This document shows, piece by piece, positions 1 through 13,163 of a stretch of 64,000 nt of DNA. Location: positions 930,001-994,000 of the forward strand of contig OY756143.1 in NCBI GenBank assembly GCA_963576785.1. The letters run 5' to 3'. Made by a program: the position numbers and the translations under genes. Source of the stretch: Chlorophyllum brunneum. Lineage: Eukaryota; Basidiomycota; Agaricomycetes; Agaricales; Agaricaceae. The notes under the pieces were generated by a model. That model had not been told where the DNA came from, did not search any database, and saw only the letters and a program-made list of their open reading frames with translations. The first letter of the stretch is position 1; every line of letters begins with the position of its first letter.

Positions 1-612
1 CGGTTTTTATGTACATGGCTATCGTGCTTGCTTCAGGGACTCGAACTGACAGCTCTATAGGTCTCTCTTGAGAACGGACTCGTTCTCAACTTCGATGCTC
101 GAACTCTTCCATCAAGTCTCGATCAATCCTCTCCAGCGCGTTTCGCACTCTCAGCACACGACGGTGCCGTGTCCTCGATTGACATCAATCCACATATCAA
201 AGGTTGCATCGTCACCGGCGGCACTGATAAGATGGTCAAAGTCTGGAACGTGGCAGATGATGAAGACACAGACAAACGAAACGTCAGTCTTGTCACCTCG
301 CGTGATCTTGGTGTGGTACGTTTCTTCCACCTGCTTTTGCGGGACAGAACATTGATGCGCAATTCGACCCTATCAAAGGGTAAAGTGTTCTCTACGACTT
401 GGTCCCCCGATGACCCTCTTACTCTTGCCGCTGCCGGCTCCAAGGCCAAGCTACAGATTTGGGATGTTGGCGCTAATTTTGGTGCTCGTAAGGCGTTCGG
501 TGATAAGCTTCGCGACGCAGGCAGGACTTTGAAAGAGAAGGGTATCAATGAAGGTGGTGGCGTTGTCGGCGTTCAGAGTGATGACGAGGACAGTGCGGAA
601 GAGGATGATTAG
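1..612 (+). CDS. PWP1: PWP1-type WD40 protein, C-terminal part (5' truncated by window)
   Basis: Periodic tryptophan protein 1 family, a nucleolar WD40 protein needed for large-subunit ribosome assembly. Exons read as ..10, 61-315 and 379-612 (stop TAG). The ORF can be read through the second intron, 316-378 (63 bp, GTACGT..AAG, phase 0), but removing it joins RDLGV to GKVFSTTWSPDD, the spacing expected between blades. The acceptor at 58-60 is followed by VSLENGLVLNFDAR, typical of the family. WD-type repeats are visible around HDGAVSSIDINPHIKG, TGGTDKMVKVWNV and LQIWDVG, and the protein ends in an acidic tail (DDEDSAEEDD) as in PWP1 homologues. Family assignment is confident. The donor at position 11 is less certain because little upstream sequence is visible. 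Confidence 0.85.
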
Positions 613-1193
613 CGGGGTACGTCATGTCGATACACTCTCAAGTTCTTTCGGCACGCAATCGAGGTGTTCGATTTTAAGAGTCTGCATAGACAAAAGGTAC
701 CTGAGATTGAGATAGTCAACCCTGATGCGAATACACTTCAAACAGAAAAGGGTGTCGGGTCAGAAATACGATAACCATTGGCCGACTCTTTAGTCTCAGA
801 TGAAGCAATCATACGTCCAGGTTAAACCTCACTGTGCAGTATTTCCCAAGCCGATAACTAAACGGCACAAGACAACTGAAGGGATGACTTAGAGCAATCG
901 TACACTGCTGGTCGCCCAAGCATATTGACATCAAACTAGTCGAAGAATCTCGAAGGCAAATCCCGCCTACCACGAGGGCTCCAGCAGCGTATCGAATAAC
1001 GGAAAGAGGTTCAGGTGTAGCCCTGGTGAGGAAGTTGACGGATACTCAGATACCGCGGATTTCGTTTGGCTCCACCTTAATTACTTATACTAGATACATA
1101 TTGCTGGTTGAAGGGTCATCATGTTGTTGTACTATCAGATTAATAGACAGCTCTGACAATGTTGTCATGTGGACCGTCGAGATACCAAGTATA
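613..1193. other. Intergenic: PWP1 3' flank and start of first tandem unit
   Basis: No gene seen. From about 752 the sequence matches 5,095 onward and 9,405 onward (shared landmarks such as CAGAAATACGATAACC and CGTACGTCCAGG-like runs), so this is the downstream flank of the FunK1 unit, not unique DNA. Confidence 0.6.
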
Positions 1194-1300
1194 CTAGGGA
1201 CTACGGAGTATATGTTCGGGGCCAGGAAGATAGGACCTCCCCGGAGGGGGCAACTCCCCTCTCCCAGACTCAGCTCGAGGCCGTTTCGAGTTTTCGGATG

Positions 1301-3917
1301 CTACATCTGTTGCCAAGGTAATAGGGGCGGCTGGTTCGAGTATGGACGCGACAGTTGAGGGATAGGTTTCGAGTGTCCCATGAGTAGGGGCGCTCGAGGA
1401 CCAGCTTGTGGATTGGCTCCGGGAGACAAAGCTGGGAGAGGTCGCTTCTGGGTTGAATATTCTTTGTGGATCTCAATAAGACCAGGGAAAGCTTTGTCAC
1501 CATCCGCCTTTCTGGCAAAGGTAAGCGATCCAAACAATGACCTCATCACCAGAGGATAAATGGACGCATATGAGTTGATATCCAAGGTAGCATTAGCCTG
1601 ATGACGTGCAACATAGGCGTTGTACAACGTTGCCGCTACAACTGCCATGATACCAGTGAAAGATTGAACTGTACGATGCAAACACTCTGATAGCATTGAG
1701 TGGAGACGTTCTGAGGATTGGAGGACAAGTGTCCGCTCAACCGTTGCATGGAACAGGTTGACGTAGATCTTCTTCGCATATGTTTGCGATGGTTCATGAT
1801 TGACTCGAGCCGTTATGAGCCACAAGGCGATCCAGAAAAGAGATTCTAGATCGTGCTGGAAGTTGTAATTCTGCACTGCTGGCGGGCCATAGGCTGATTT
1901 CGGTTGGTTCAATAAGACAACTGCTGCATCATCCATTGCTCCACGGCCCCAAAAGTCCTCTTCTACCGGCCCGGACAACTCTTCAGGTGGAGGACGTAGG
2001 GATCCCAGTATAGCGAATCCAGACAAGATCTCCCACGGCATAAAATAAGGGGTACCCTGCGGGGCGGGTTAGTAAGTGGAATGTGGAAAGGAATAAACAT
2101 ACCGTCTTCGGATCAGAACTATAGTGAGTTGATCCGAACTGCCTGGCATACTCTAGGTCACTTAATTTTCCCGATACACCAGCCCGCTCGTCCTCGAATA
2201 TCAGGATGTTGCCCTTACTGACGTCACGGTGAACCCATCCCGCAATGAATAGTATCACGAGCGCTAACCACAATTAGCATGGTTAGATTCAATCAGGGCA
2301 GATATTCACCAACTGAAGCATCAGCCAAGGCCAAAAACGAGGACCGAAGATCGACAGCGTCATGAAGAGCTGTGCAGACATCGGAGTAGGTGATAATATA
2401 GCGCCTTTTAGGTTTGTAGGCCCGGGGAAGTGTCGACCTAACTTGGGCGACCTTCCGCTCCATGGGACGTATGGCAGTACCACGATTTCGACTCGGGTCG
2501 GACCCAGTAATTCGATGGCTCTTGATTTCTCCACCCCGGGGCTTGTCCGGGAAAAAGAGTCCAGTGGTTGGAGTGGCATCCTGCGGGGCGCGTCGCGTCG
2601 TCGGGTCTTGATGGTCATCTTCGATGCCTACAAAATCCCCCCGGTACGTATTGTCTTCGATGCGCTCCAGAATTTCTCTGCTGGTCATCGAGTTCCACTG
2701 CTCAATGAGATCCAGACGGGAAGCCTGACCATTCCTCTTCAGTTCCTTCTGCTTCTCTACCTGTGCAAATATTGCACCTTGAATCGCTTTCTCCGACATA
2801 GCATCCTCCTCTATCCAGAAGTCCTTGAGCGCAACTTTCTTCTTTCCAGGTAGGGGACGTCCCCCGGGCTTTGAAACCTCGATCGCTTCCCACACTCGCG
2901 TCATACGACCTGTGATACCCAATGACCGATAGCTAGCTAGACTGCGCCTTGATTCGAAATATCGGGTAGCACCTTCAACCCCGATTTCATACGTGTAGTG
3001 AATGCCTTCACGATCTCTCCGATGGACCGTCGAGTCATAACCAAGCCGGGATTCGTCCGCAAATATGAAGGAAAGGAACACCGCCATCAATCTCTCGTAA
3101 TCCTCGTGGAAAGTATCGCATCAGACAGCGACAAGGAAGGATTCATGGGTCCACTTACATGGAGAAAATTGAAATCGCGTGATTTGGAAGAATGGGATCG
3201 GGAGAAATACCACAGAGCCATCTTCTCGTTCTCGATCGTGAACTACAAGCGAACATGAGCTGAATCAACAATCGGGTGCGGGGGACCTACACTAAGCATG
3301 AAGATGCGACGGGGATCATCATTCATGATGTGACTGGCTCCAGAGACCAGTTTCTGGCGGTTCTTTAAATGAATCGAGGTTAGGAATGAACGACCATTAA
3401 ACGGGCTACTGACATCGACCCAGTCCTTCTCGTTCTTCTTGAACTCGGCGGAAACAGCTATGTTTGGGGCAGCGGGTTTCGTACCTTGTCTCGCAAGTTG
3501 CGAGCCCTTCGCCAGCTCAAAACACGCGTCTATTTTGAATGAAGCGCCATAAAGTTCAGAGAGGACATTGTCGTCAGGATGATCGTGATATTCCACGCGA
3601 GGCTCAGCGACTCGTTCTTGAACACCGTGATCAGGTAACTTGTACTTCGAGATGGCTTCTGCGATGGTCTTCAGAGGTTTAAACGTCTCTTGTTCGTTTG
3701 TAGGGAGCAGTGACGGTGATTCCGGGAAATCCTTCCATTGAAGACCGCCTGTTGCCTTTTCTACTAGAAGCCCCTCGTCACCAAGTAGCCGCACACAGCC
3801 AGCGACCTCCTGGGCCGACGGAACGAAAGGCAGATATGACTGTTGAAAGCTGTCGACGCCGCATACCAACATCTCCCTATCCACCTCAGCCACGATGGAT
3901 TCCCGAGTGTCCGTCAT
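1301..3917 (-). CDS. FunK1-type fungal protein kinase, copy A (C-terminal tail lost by frameshift)
   Basis: Fungal-specific FunK1 kinase-like protein; substrate unknown. Exons on the minus strand: 3,917-3,291, 3,242-3,159, 3,102-2,310, 2,263-2,103 and 2,056-1,301, with introns of 48, 56, 46 and 46 bp, giving 806 residues. The in-frame TAG near 3,243 is the acceptor of the first intron: splicing joins RRIFML-S to FTIENEKMALWYFSRSH. The catalytic loop reads WVHRDVSKGNILI and the DFG position is SDLE, usual for this family. GTPYFMPWEILSG and NFQHDLESLFWIALW are also family landmarks. Compared with copies B and C, one C is missing near 1,398-1,402. This shifts the frame and ends the protein at 1,301 instead of 1,194, removing a basic KRPR...-type tail that is still present in another frame. 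Confidence 0.8.
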
Positions 3918-4138
3918 ATTACGATCACCGTGTGGAGTGCGCCGTGATACAGAAGGACAAGATGAAGCAAACCCAGAAGGCCGGCTCCTCTTCTTGAAAC
4001 CTCACGGCGTTGGTCGCGTTTCTGGGGCAGTGATGAATGAGGTTCATCATGTGTAAATCCAGATAAAGCAAACCTAGGACGACCAGTCACGGTGGATATT
4101 CGAGCTCGAGGTCTGGAGAGGGAGGTGTAAAGTTGACT

Positions 4139-4163
4139 TAAAAGTCCGACGGTTGGACCTTTT
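4139..4163. promoter_or_regulatory. Palindrome upstream of FunK1 copy A (imperfect)
   Basis: GTCCGACGGTTGGAC about 225 bp upstream of the start codon. It is the same site as in units 2 and 3 but with one base of the second arm changed (TCGG to TTGG). Confidence 0.45.
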
Positions 4164-4547
4164 AGCTGTGCATTCTGTGAGGAAGACAATAATAGCCTGG
4201 ATATTATGACTATTCTCACATCGACACAAAAGACAGTCTACATCCAGGTTGCTAACCGTACCCATGAGGCACAACACCTCTTCACCAGAACACTTTATCC
4301 TGCAGGGCAGCATGAGTTGGTTTTCGGCAGGGTGTCACTTACATAACGAGCAATCCATCACCTTACTGGTAGTTTGTTTTTCAGCAATACATTCTAGTGT
4401 GGTGCACAGAATAGGCCTAGCCCCAACATTCTGACTTTCATACGCAAGGCTTCGACTGAAAGCCTTGGGCTTGTTTAACTTGGTTTTTCCATTCTGTCGG
4501 AATAAAAAATCCGTATGATAATGGATGCTGTGCCTTTTGTCTTGACC

Positions 4548-4877
4548 AGACTATCGAGCGTACGCGACCTAGTATCACCAAACGTAGGTGATGTCTAAGG
4601 TATATTTACCCATCTAGCGTAAGTGACTATGGTAAGGGTAAGTATATATGTCGAGTGGTAGTGTAAGGAGCTCATCTCAGTATCACCGAATGTAGGTGAC
4701 GACTGGGGTGTGTAGTACGCTGACGAGGTATTGTACTACGGGCGCAGGTTGGAGAATTCAAGGAGATAAATCAAATAGCAGAACATTAAATAGTACCAGC
4801 AGCATAACAGTGGTAACGTAGCAGGCCCCTATCTGTAGACTGCGGTGACGTCGGTCCTACATTCAACACAGACTATC
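4548..4877. mobile_element. 314-bp insertion with 8-bp target duplication, only in unit 1
   Basis: Units 2 and 3 read straight through CCAGATTATCTACTTCG or a close variant. In unit 1 the same place is interrupted at 4,556-4,869 and flanked by the direct repeat AGACTATC (4,548-4,555 and 4,870-4,877). The insert has no ORF. It holds two copies of a motif like AGTATCACCRAAYGTAGGTGA (near 4,571 and 4,679), itself a short dyad (TCACC..GGTGA). Eight-base duplications are typical of hAT elements, but I see no clear terminal inverted repeats, so the class is open. Confidence 0.6.
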
Positions 4878-5823
4878 TACTTCGAATACCCTTTCCTAGT
4901 CATCAATACGCCAGACTTCCGTCCTTTCATCCGATGCACATAAACATCCTTCTACAGGGGAGTGGGGTGTTCAACGCGGGCGGAAGGGTTAAGCGTCACC
5001 ATCTTGAGGGGCTCATCGTTAGGGGCAGTTGATTGTGTCGGGGACAGCAGCGCATAAGGTATCTCGCCCGGGCGGCATCATGAGGGGTTTGCCTATGTGT
5101 GTCGAGTCAGAAATACGATAACTATTAGTCTCAGACCTCAGATGAAGCAATCGTACGTCCAGGATGAACCTCACTGTGCAGTGTTTCCCAAGGATGAAGT
5201 GAATGAGATCAGGTGCGGCCCTGAATCGTATCAGAGAGAGCTAGTGCTGGATTCCGACCTGATATCGGCCACGACAGTAACAAACCAGGATTTTTTGTGA
5301 AAACAACGGCGAGTTGCAAGACACTTGTATTCATATTTTGGTGGCAAAATGCGATGGCCCAGGTATTTGATCTTCGCCGTGACTCTCCAGAGACAAAATC
5401 GTTAACGGGTACCCAGGTCCCCCACACCAAAGTCCAGCCAAAGCTTGTAGGCTATCCCCGTGGATTTTCGACGATAACCGAACGGCGCAAGACATGACTC
5501 AGAGCAATCGTACACTCCCGCTTCTTCAAGTATATTGACATCAAACTCGTCGAAGGGTCTCGAAGTGAATTTCCGCCTACCACGAAGGCCTAGCAGCGTC
5601 TTGAATAACGGAAAGAGATCAGGTGTAAACCTGGTGAGGAACTTGACGGAAATGGAGACACCGCGCGTTTCGTTTGGGTCCGCCTTAGATTCATATTACT
5701 GTGTTCATCACATTGTTGAACTATCAGATTAATACACAGCTGTGACAATGTTGTCATGTGAATCATCGAGAACATCTACTAACAGAAGAGGTGATAAAAG
5801 GAGTGGGGAATGCATCAAGTATA

Positions 5824-8569
5824 CTAGGGACTACGGAGTACATGTGCGGGGCCAGGAAGATAGGACCTCTTTGGAGCAGGCAACTCCTCATTTCCAGACT
5901 CAGCTCGAGGCCGTTTCGTGTTTTCGGATGCTAAGTCTGTGGCCGAGGTAAGAGAAGCAGCTGTTTCGAGCATGGACGGGAAGGTGGTCGAGGGATCGGC
6001 TTCGGGTGTACCATGAGCAGAGAGGGGGGCATTCGAGGGACCAGCTTGAGGTTCGGCTCCGGGAAACAGGGCCGGGGAGGGTTGGGTTTGGATTGGTTTT
6101 TTTATGCAAACATCAATAAGGCCAGGAAAAGCCTTATTACCCTCTACCTGCCTGGAAAAACTAAACAATGCAAACAGCGATCCCAGCATCGAAGGGTAGA
6201 CTGAAGCATACGAGGCAATTTCCAACGTTTGGTTGGCCTGGTCGCGTGCAAAATATGAGTTGAACAATATTCTCACTATACCTGCCAAGGTAATGATCAT
6301 AGATTGAAGTGTAGGATGCAAATGCTCCGACAGCTTCGACTGGAGACGTGAGGAGGATTGAAGAACTCGTATCCGTTCATATGTTGCCCCAAGTTCATTG
6401 ACGTAGATTGACCGCGCATACCTCCGGGATGGTTCATGGTTGACTCGAGCAGTGACAAGCCATAGAGCGATCCAGAAAAGAGATTCTAGATCATGCTGGA
6501 AGTTGTAACTCCTGTCTCCTGTCTCGCCATGTGGGAGTTGTAGTTGTCCCAACATCTTAGCCACCCCATCTGTTGAGTCACGGAGTACCCAATAGTCATC
6601 TTCCACTCGCCCAGAATACCCTGGAGGTCCAGACTGTGTGGATCCCAGGATAGCGGACCCAGACAGAATCTCCACCGGCATAAAATAGGGTGTACCCTGC
6701 AGCGTGGATTGGATAGGTGGAATATGAATGGGGATGAAACACATACTGTCTTTGGATTGGAACTAGAGCCAGTCTCGCCAAACTGCTTGGCATATTCTAG
6801 GTCACTTAATTTGCCTTTTACTCTTCCCTGCTCGTCTCTAAAGATAAGGATGTTGCCTGTACTAACATCGCGGTGAACCCATCCTGCAACGAATAGTATC
6901 ACCAGTGCTAATCACAATTAGTGTGGATACAGTCAATTAGTGTGGATACAGTCAATCGGCTGGTACACACCAACTGAGGCATCGGCCAAGGCGAGGAACG
7001 ATGTCGAAAGATCATGAAGAGCTGTACAGACCTCGGAATAAACTACGATGTAGCGCCTTTTGGGTTTGTAAGCTCGGGAAACTGTGGATCTATGTTCCCC
7101 GGCCTTCGGTTCAATGGGACGTGTTACATTGCCACGATCCCGGGTCGGGTGAGAGCCAGGAATTCGATAGCTTTTGAGTTCTCTGTCCCGAGGCTTGTCC
7201 GGGAAAAAGAGCCCGGTGGTCGGAGTGGCACCCTGGGGGACTGGTCGCGTCGTCAGGCCTTGATGATCATCTTCGATGCCTACAAAATACCCTTGGTACG
7301 TATTGTCTTCGATGCGCTCCAGAATTTCTCTGCTAGTAATCGAGTTCCACTGCTCAATGAGATCCAGACGGGAAGCCTGACCATTCCTCTTCAGTTCCTT
7401 CTGCTTCTCTACCTGTGCAAATATTGCACCTTGAATCGTTTTCTCCGACATAGCGTCCTCCTCTAACCAGACATCCTTGAGCGCAACTTTCTTCTAAGGG
7501 ACGTCCCCCGGGCTTTGAAACCTCGATCGCTTCCCACACTCGTGTCATACGATCCGCGATACCCTGAGACCGATAGCTTGATAGAGTGCCAGTCGATTCG
7601 AAATATCGGGTAGCACCTTCAACCTGAATCTCATACGTGTAGGAAATGCGCCTATGAACTCTCAGATGGACCGTCGAGTCATAACCAAGCTGGGTTTCGT
7701 CCGCAAATATGAAGGAAAGGAACACCGCAATCAATCTCTTGTAGTCCTAGTGGAAAGGTATCGTATCAGACAGCGGCAAGGATGGATTCCTGGGCCCACT
7801 CACACGGAGAAAATTGAAATCGTGTGATTTGGAAGAATGGGATCGGGAGAAATACCACACAGCCATCTTGTCGTCCTCGATGGTGAACTACAGGCGAACG
7901 TGAGCTGAATCAACATTCGGGTGCAGAAGACCTACGCTAAACATGAAGATGCGACGGGGATCGTCGTTCATGATGTGACTAGCCCCGGAGACCAGTTTCT
8001 GACGGTTCTTGAATGAATCTGGGTTAGAAACGGATATTCATTTGGTGGAGAGAGAGGCCACCGACATCGACCCAGTCCTCCTCGTTCTTCTTGAACTTGG
8101 CAGAAACAGCTATGTTTGGGGCAGCAAGTTTCGTACCCCGCCTCGCAAGCTGCGAGTCCTTAGCCAGCTCAAAACACCCATCTATTTTGAATGTAGCGCC
8201 ATGAAGTTCGGAGAGGACGTTATCGCCGGGACAATCGCGGTATTCCACGCGAGGCTCAGCGACTCGTCCTTGAACACCGTGATCAGGTAACTTGTACTTC
8301 GAGATGGCTGCTGCGATGGTCTTCAGAGGTCTAAATATATCTTTTTCGTTCGTAGGGAGCAGTGACGGTGGTTCCGAGAAATCCTTCCATTGAAGACCGC
8401 CTGTTGCCTTTTCTACTAGAAGCCCTTCATTACAAAGTAGTCGCACACAGCCGGCGACCTCCTGGGCCGACGGAACGAAAGGCAGGTATGACTGGTGAAA
8501 ACTGTTGACGCTGCATACCAACATCTCCCTATCCACCTCAGCCACGATTGATTCCCCAGTGTCCGTCAT
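5824..8569 (-). pseudogene. FunK1-type kinase, copy B, with two frameshifts
   Basis: Same exon plan as the other copies. Two lesions break it. Around 8,020-8,065 there is a net change of +7 bases against copy C, so the N-terminal frame stops at 8,024 in place of the SSPFNG..FLTSIHL stretch. At about 7,490-7,502 an 8-base deletion shifts the frame after SKPGGRPL, where copies A and C read PGKKKVALKDFW. The rest is well kept: WVHRDVSTGNILI, SDLEYAK, GTPYFMPVEILSG, NFQHDLESLFWIALW and a complete tail with KRPRAESGNEELPAPKRSYL ending at 5,824. The intron between the hinge exon and the HRD exon is longer than in the other copies because of a 19-bp tandem duplication (6,922-6,959). It is probably a young pseudogene; an assembly error is possible but would need two separate errors. 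Confidence 0.75.
6922..6959. repeat. 19-bp tandem duplication inside an intron of FunK1 copy B
   Basis: AGTGTGGATACAGTCAATT occurs twice head to tail. Copies A and C have a single, different intron body here. Confidence 0.7.
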
Positions 8570-8787
8570 ATTACAATCACCGTGTGGAGAGCGCTGTGAT
8601 ACAGAAGGACAAATGAAGCAAACCCAGAAGACTAGTTCCTCGTCACGGTGTTGGTTGCGGTTCTTCCAGCGTCCTGAAGCAGTGATGAATGAGTTTCATC
8701 ATTTGTGAATCCGGATAAAGCAAACCTAGGACGACCAGTCGCGGTGAACGTTCAAAACTCGAGGTCTGCGGAGGGTTCACTGGACTT

Positions 8788-8811
8788 AAAAGTCCGACAG
8801 TCGGACCTTTT
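8788..8811. promoter_or_regulatory. Palindrome upstream of FunK1 copy B
   Basis: GTCCGACAGTCGGAC, a perfect 7-bp inverted repeat around one base, flanked by A-run and T-run, about 220 bp upstream of the start codon. The core CCG-N5-CGG is an everted CGG pair of the kind bound by Zn2Cys6 activators (inference). Confidence 0.5.
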
Positions 8812-10137
8812 GGTTGTGCATTCAGACGATAATAGCCTGGAGACTTTGATTATTCTCGCATCGACACAAAAGAAAGTCTACGCCCACACGGAAAACTTCA
8901 CCGTAGGGGAACATGGATTGGTTTTCAGCGGGGTGTCACTTGCATAATAAGCGACCCATGACCTTGCTGGTCACTTGTTTTTCAGTATGATGAATAAAGA
9001 TCAATACATTCTGGTATGGCGCAGGAAATGGGTTTGCCGCATGCCCACCTCGCCCCGACATCCTGATTTCCGTACACAAGGCTTCTACCGAAAACTTCGG
9101 GGAAGAAAAAATGACTGAGGCGCTCATGTGATAGTGGACGCAGTGCGTTTTGCCTTGACCAGATTATCTACTTCGAATACCCTTTCCTAGTCGTCGATAC
9201 ACCAGACTCCCGTCTGAAATTAACGAGATTTCATTTCGTCCGACGCGCACAAACATCCTTCTACGAGGAATGGGGCGTTCAACGTGGGTGGAGGGGTTAA
9301 GCGTCGCCATCTTGAGGGGCTCATCGCTAAGCGCAGTTGATTGTGTCGAGGACAGCAGCGCATAAGGTATCTCGCCTAGGGGGCATCACGAGGGGTTTGT
9401 CTATGTGTGTCGGGTCAGAGATACGATAACCATTGGTTGACTCTTGAGTTTGAGACCTCAGATGAAGCGATCGTACGTCCAGGTTGAACCTCACTATGCA
9501 GTGTTTTCCAAGGATGAATGAGATCAGGTGAAGCCTTGAATTGCATCAGAGAGAGTTAGTGCTGGATTCTGACCTGGCATCGGCCACAAAAGAAACAATC
9601 CAGGATTTTCTACGAAATTAACAGCGAGTTGCAAAATACTTTTATTGGTATTTCGGTGGGATAATACAACGACCAGGCATTTGATCTTCGCCGTGACTCT
9701 CCAGAGACAAAATCGTTAACAGGTGGGGTACACACAAAGTCCAGCCAAATCTGTCGAGAAAAGCAGACTTTCACCGTGGGCCTTTGACGACATCAAACAG
9801 CATAGGGCAACAGAGCAGTGACTCAGAACAATCGTACACTGTGCAAGCATGTGGACATCAAATTGATTGAAGGGTCTCAGAGTGAAATCCCGCCTACCAC
9901 GAGGGGTCCAGCAGCATATTGAATAAACGGAAGAGATCAGGCGTAATGATGGAAAGGGAGCCACAGCGGATTCCGTTTGGTTCCTATACTGGATACCTAT
10001 TTCTGGGTTGGAGGTTCATCATGTTGTGAAACTATCGGGTTGATACACGGCTGTAACAAGGGTGCATTGCGAACCATAGGAAGACATCTACTAACACGGA
10101 AGAGGTGTTAAAAGGAGTAGGGAATATACCAAGTGTA

Positions 10138-12932
10138 TTAGGGACTACGGAGCATATGTTCGGGGGCAGCAAGATAGGACCTCTTGGGAGTAGGCAACTC
10201 CTCAGCTCCTGATTCATCTCGAGGCCGTTTCGCGGATTCGGATAATAAGCCGCCATCCGGGGTGATAGAGGCAGGTGGACCCAGCGTGGGCGCGGGAGCG
10301 GTCGAAGGCCCAGCCTCAACTGTTGCCTGGTTAGAGACGGGGACGTCCGAAGTTGGGGAGGGTTGCTTCCGGATTGGTTTATTTGTGTGAACGTCAATAA
10401 GACCAGGGAAGGCGTCATCGTCATCCACCTCTTGGGAGAAAATGGCGAACCTGGTCAAAGGAGTCATCATCAGAGGATAAACGGACGCATATGAGTCAAT
10501 ATCCGAGGTTCGACTGGCGCGATAACGTGCGAGGTAGGATTGATACAATTCACCTGCTATTTCCACCAAGGAAGCACGACACATACGAAGTGTAAGATGC
10601 AGATGCATACGTAGCTGGTTTTCGAGATGGCCATAATGTTGGAGAACCTGAAACCGTTCACGCGTTGCGAGAAGTTGATTGACGTAGATTGTCTTCGCAT
10701 ACGTTTGTGAAGGTTCATAGTCGACTCGAGCAGTGAAAATCCATAGAGCAATCCAGAAAAGAGATTCCAGATCGTGCTGGAAGTTGTAGCTCGGTGTTTC
10801 CCTCTGCTTATATGCTGATTTGGGTTGCTCGAATAGAAATTTTGTCGCGTCACCCTTTTCTGCATGCCTTGGTTGGCGGGGCTGCAAAAGTTGGCCAACA
10901 AAAGATCCGGAAGACCCTCCTTTGGGCACGGGAGTCGAATCTCCAATGACACTGTATCCAGACAACATCTCCAACGGCATAAAATACGGTGTACCCTGCG
11001 GAACGGGTTAATAGGCGGAACATGTAGGAGGACGGACACATACGGTCTTCGGATCAGAACTAGAAGCATTTGAACCAAACGGCTTGGCATACTCCAGGTC
11101 ACTCAGCTTCCCTGTTAAATTGCCTTCCTCGTCTTCGAAGATCAGAATATTGCCAGTACTGACATCGCGGTGAACCCATCCCGCAATGAATAATATCAGA
11201 AGCGCTAACCACAATCAGCATGCATAAAGTGAAGATTGCAGATACTCACCAACGAAAGCATGAGCCAACGCCAAAAACGAGGACCGAAGATCGACAGCAT
11301 CATGAAGAGCTGTGCAGACATCGGAATAGATGATGATATGACGCCTTTTCGGTTTGTAGGCCCGGGGACGTGTCAGCCTGTCTTCAGCGGCTTTCTGCTC
11401 AATGGGACGTATTGCAGTCCCGCGATCTCGACTCGGGTCAGACCCAGAAATTCGATGGCTCTTGAGTTCTCCATCCCGAGGCTTGTTCGAAAAAAAGAGT
11501 CCAGTGGTCGGAGTGGCACCCTGGGGGACTGGTCGCGTCGTCGGGCCTTGATGATCATCTTCAATGCCCACAAAATACTCTTGGTACGTATTGTCTTCGA
11601 TGCGCTCCAGAATTTCTCTGCTGGTCATCGAGTTCCACTGCTCAATGAGATCCAGACGGGAAGCCTGACCATTCCTCTTCAGTTCCTTCTGCTTCTCTAC
11701 CTGTGCAAATATTGCACCTTGAATCGCTTTCTCCGACATAGCGTCCTCCTCTATCCAGAAGTCCTTGAGCGCAACTTTCTTCTTTCCAGGTAGGGGACGT
11801 CCCCCGGGCTTTGAAACCTCGATCGCTTCCCACACTCGCGTCATACGACCTGTGATACCCAATGACCGATAGCTAGCTAGACTGCGCCTTGATTCGAAAT
11901 ATCGGGTAGCACCTTCAACCCCGATTTCATACGTGTAGTGAATGCCTTCACGATCTCTCCGATGGACCGTCGAGTCATAACCAAGCCGGGATTCGTCCGC
12001 AAATATGAAGGAAAGGAACACCGCAATCAATCTCTTGTAGTCCTAGTGGAAAGGATCGTATCAGACAGCGGCAAGGAAGGATTCATGGGCCCACTCACAC
12101 GGAAAAAATTGAAATCGCGTGATTTGGAAGAATAGGATCGGGAGAAATACCACAGAGCCATCTTCTCGTCCTCGATCGTGAACTACAAGCGAACGTGAGC
12201 TGAGTTGACAATTGGATGCAGAAGACCTACGCTAAACATGAAGATGCGACGGGGATCATCATTCATGATGTGACTGGCTCCAGAGACCAGCTTCTGGCGG
12301 TTCTTTAAATGAATCGAGGTTAGGAATGAACAACCATTAAACGGGCTACTGACATCGACCCAGTCCTTCTCGTTCTTCTTGAACTCGGCAGAAACAGCTA
12401 TGTTCGGGGCAGCGAGTTTCGTACCCTGTCTCGCAAGTTGCGAGCCCTTAGCCAGCTCAAAACACGCGTCTATTTTGAATGTAGCGCCATAAAGTTCAGA
12501 GAGGACATTGTCGTCAGGGCAATCGCGGTATTCCACGCGAGGCTCAGCGACTCGTCCTTGAACACCGCGATCAGATAACTCGTACTTCGAGATGGCTTCT
12601 GCGATGGTCTTCAGATGTTGAAACGTATCTTTTTCGTTCGTAGCGAGCTGTGACGGCGAGTCTGGGAAATCCTTCCATTGAAGACCGCCTGCCTTTTCTA
12701 CCAGAAGCCCTTCGTTACAAAGTAGCTGCACACAGCCAGCGACCTCCTGTGGCGACGGAACGAAAGGTAGATATGACTGTTGAAAGCTGTCGACGCTGCA
12801 TACCACCATCTCACTATCCATCTCAGTCGCGATCTCGTCCCTAGTATCTGTCACTTTATGACCATCGCCGGTCGATCTCTTCGAGCGCGGGGTATAAGGG
12901 GTTTTAAGTCTGGGGGGACAAGATGTAAGCAA
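10138..12932 (-). CDS. FunK1-type fungal protein kinase, copy C (intact)
   Basis: The only copy of the three with an unbroken reading frame. Exons: 12,932-12,231, 12,182-12,099, 12,042-11,250, 11,204-11,044 and 10,995-10,138; introns 48, 56, 45 and 48 bp; 865 residues. FunK1 landmarks: FTIEDEKMALWYFSRS, the HRD motif at about residues 538-540 with Asn545 (HRDVSTGN), SDLE at about 561-564 in place of DFG, GTPYFMPLEMLSG, and NFQHDLESLFWIALW. The C-terminus has two basic clusters (KRPRDESG..TPKRSYL) that resemble a bipartite nuclear signal. The ATG used as start in copies A and B is GTG here, so I take the in-frame ATG at 12,932; a start at the internal ATG in MDSEMVVCS is possible. Function beyond kinase-like is unknown. 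Confidence 0.82.
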
Positions 12933-13163
12933 TCACGGAAAGCCAGTCCTGAGTCTTGAAACCTCACGACGTTTTTCCCGATCCTTCCGGCGTCCTGAGG
13001 TAATGATGAATGAGTTTCGTCGTGTATGAGCCCAGATAAAACATACTTAGGACGACCAGCCGCGGTGGGCATTCGGAATTCGAGGTCAGGGGAGGAGTAG
13101 AGGAGGGACTGAGTGGGCTGTGAAGTACAGCGACGCTAATCAAAGCCTGTTCACGCTGGACTT

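Noticed and set aside
3243..3290. In-frame TAG after HVRL in all three FunK1 copies, looking like a shared nonsense mutation
   Set aside because: It is the TAG of a 48-bp intron acceptor (donor GTAGGT). Splicing restores the family motif FTIE.EKMA.WYFSRS.
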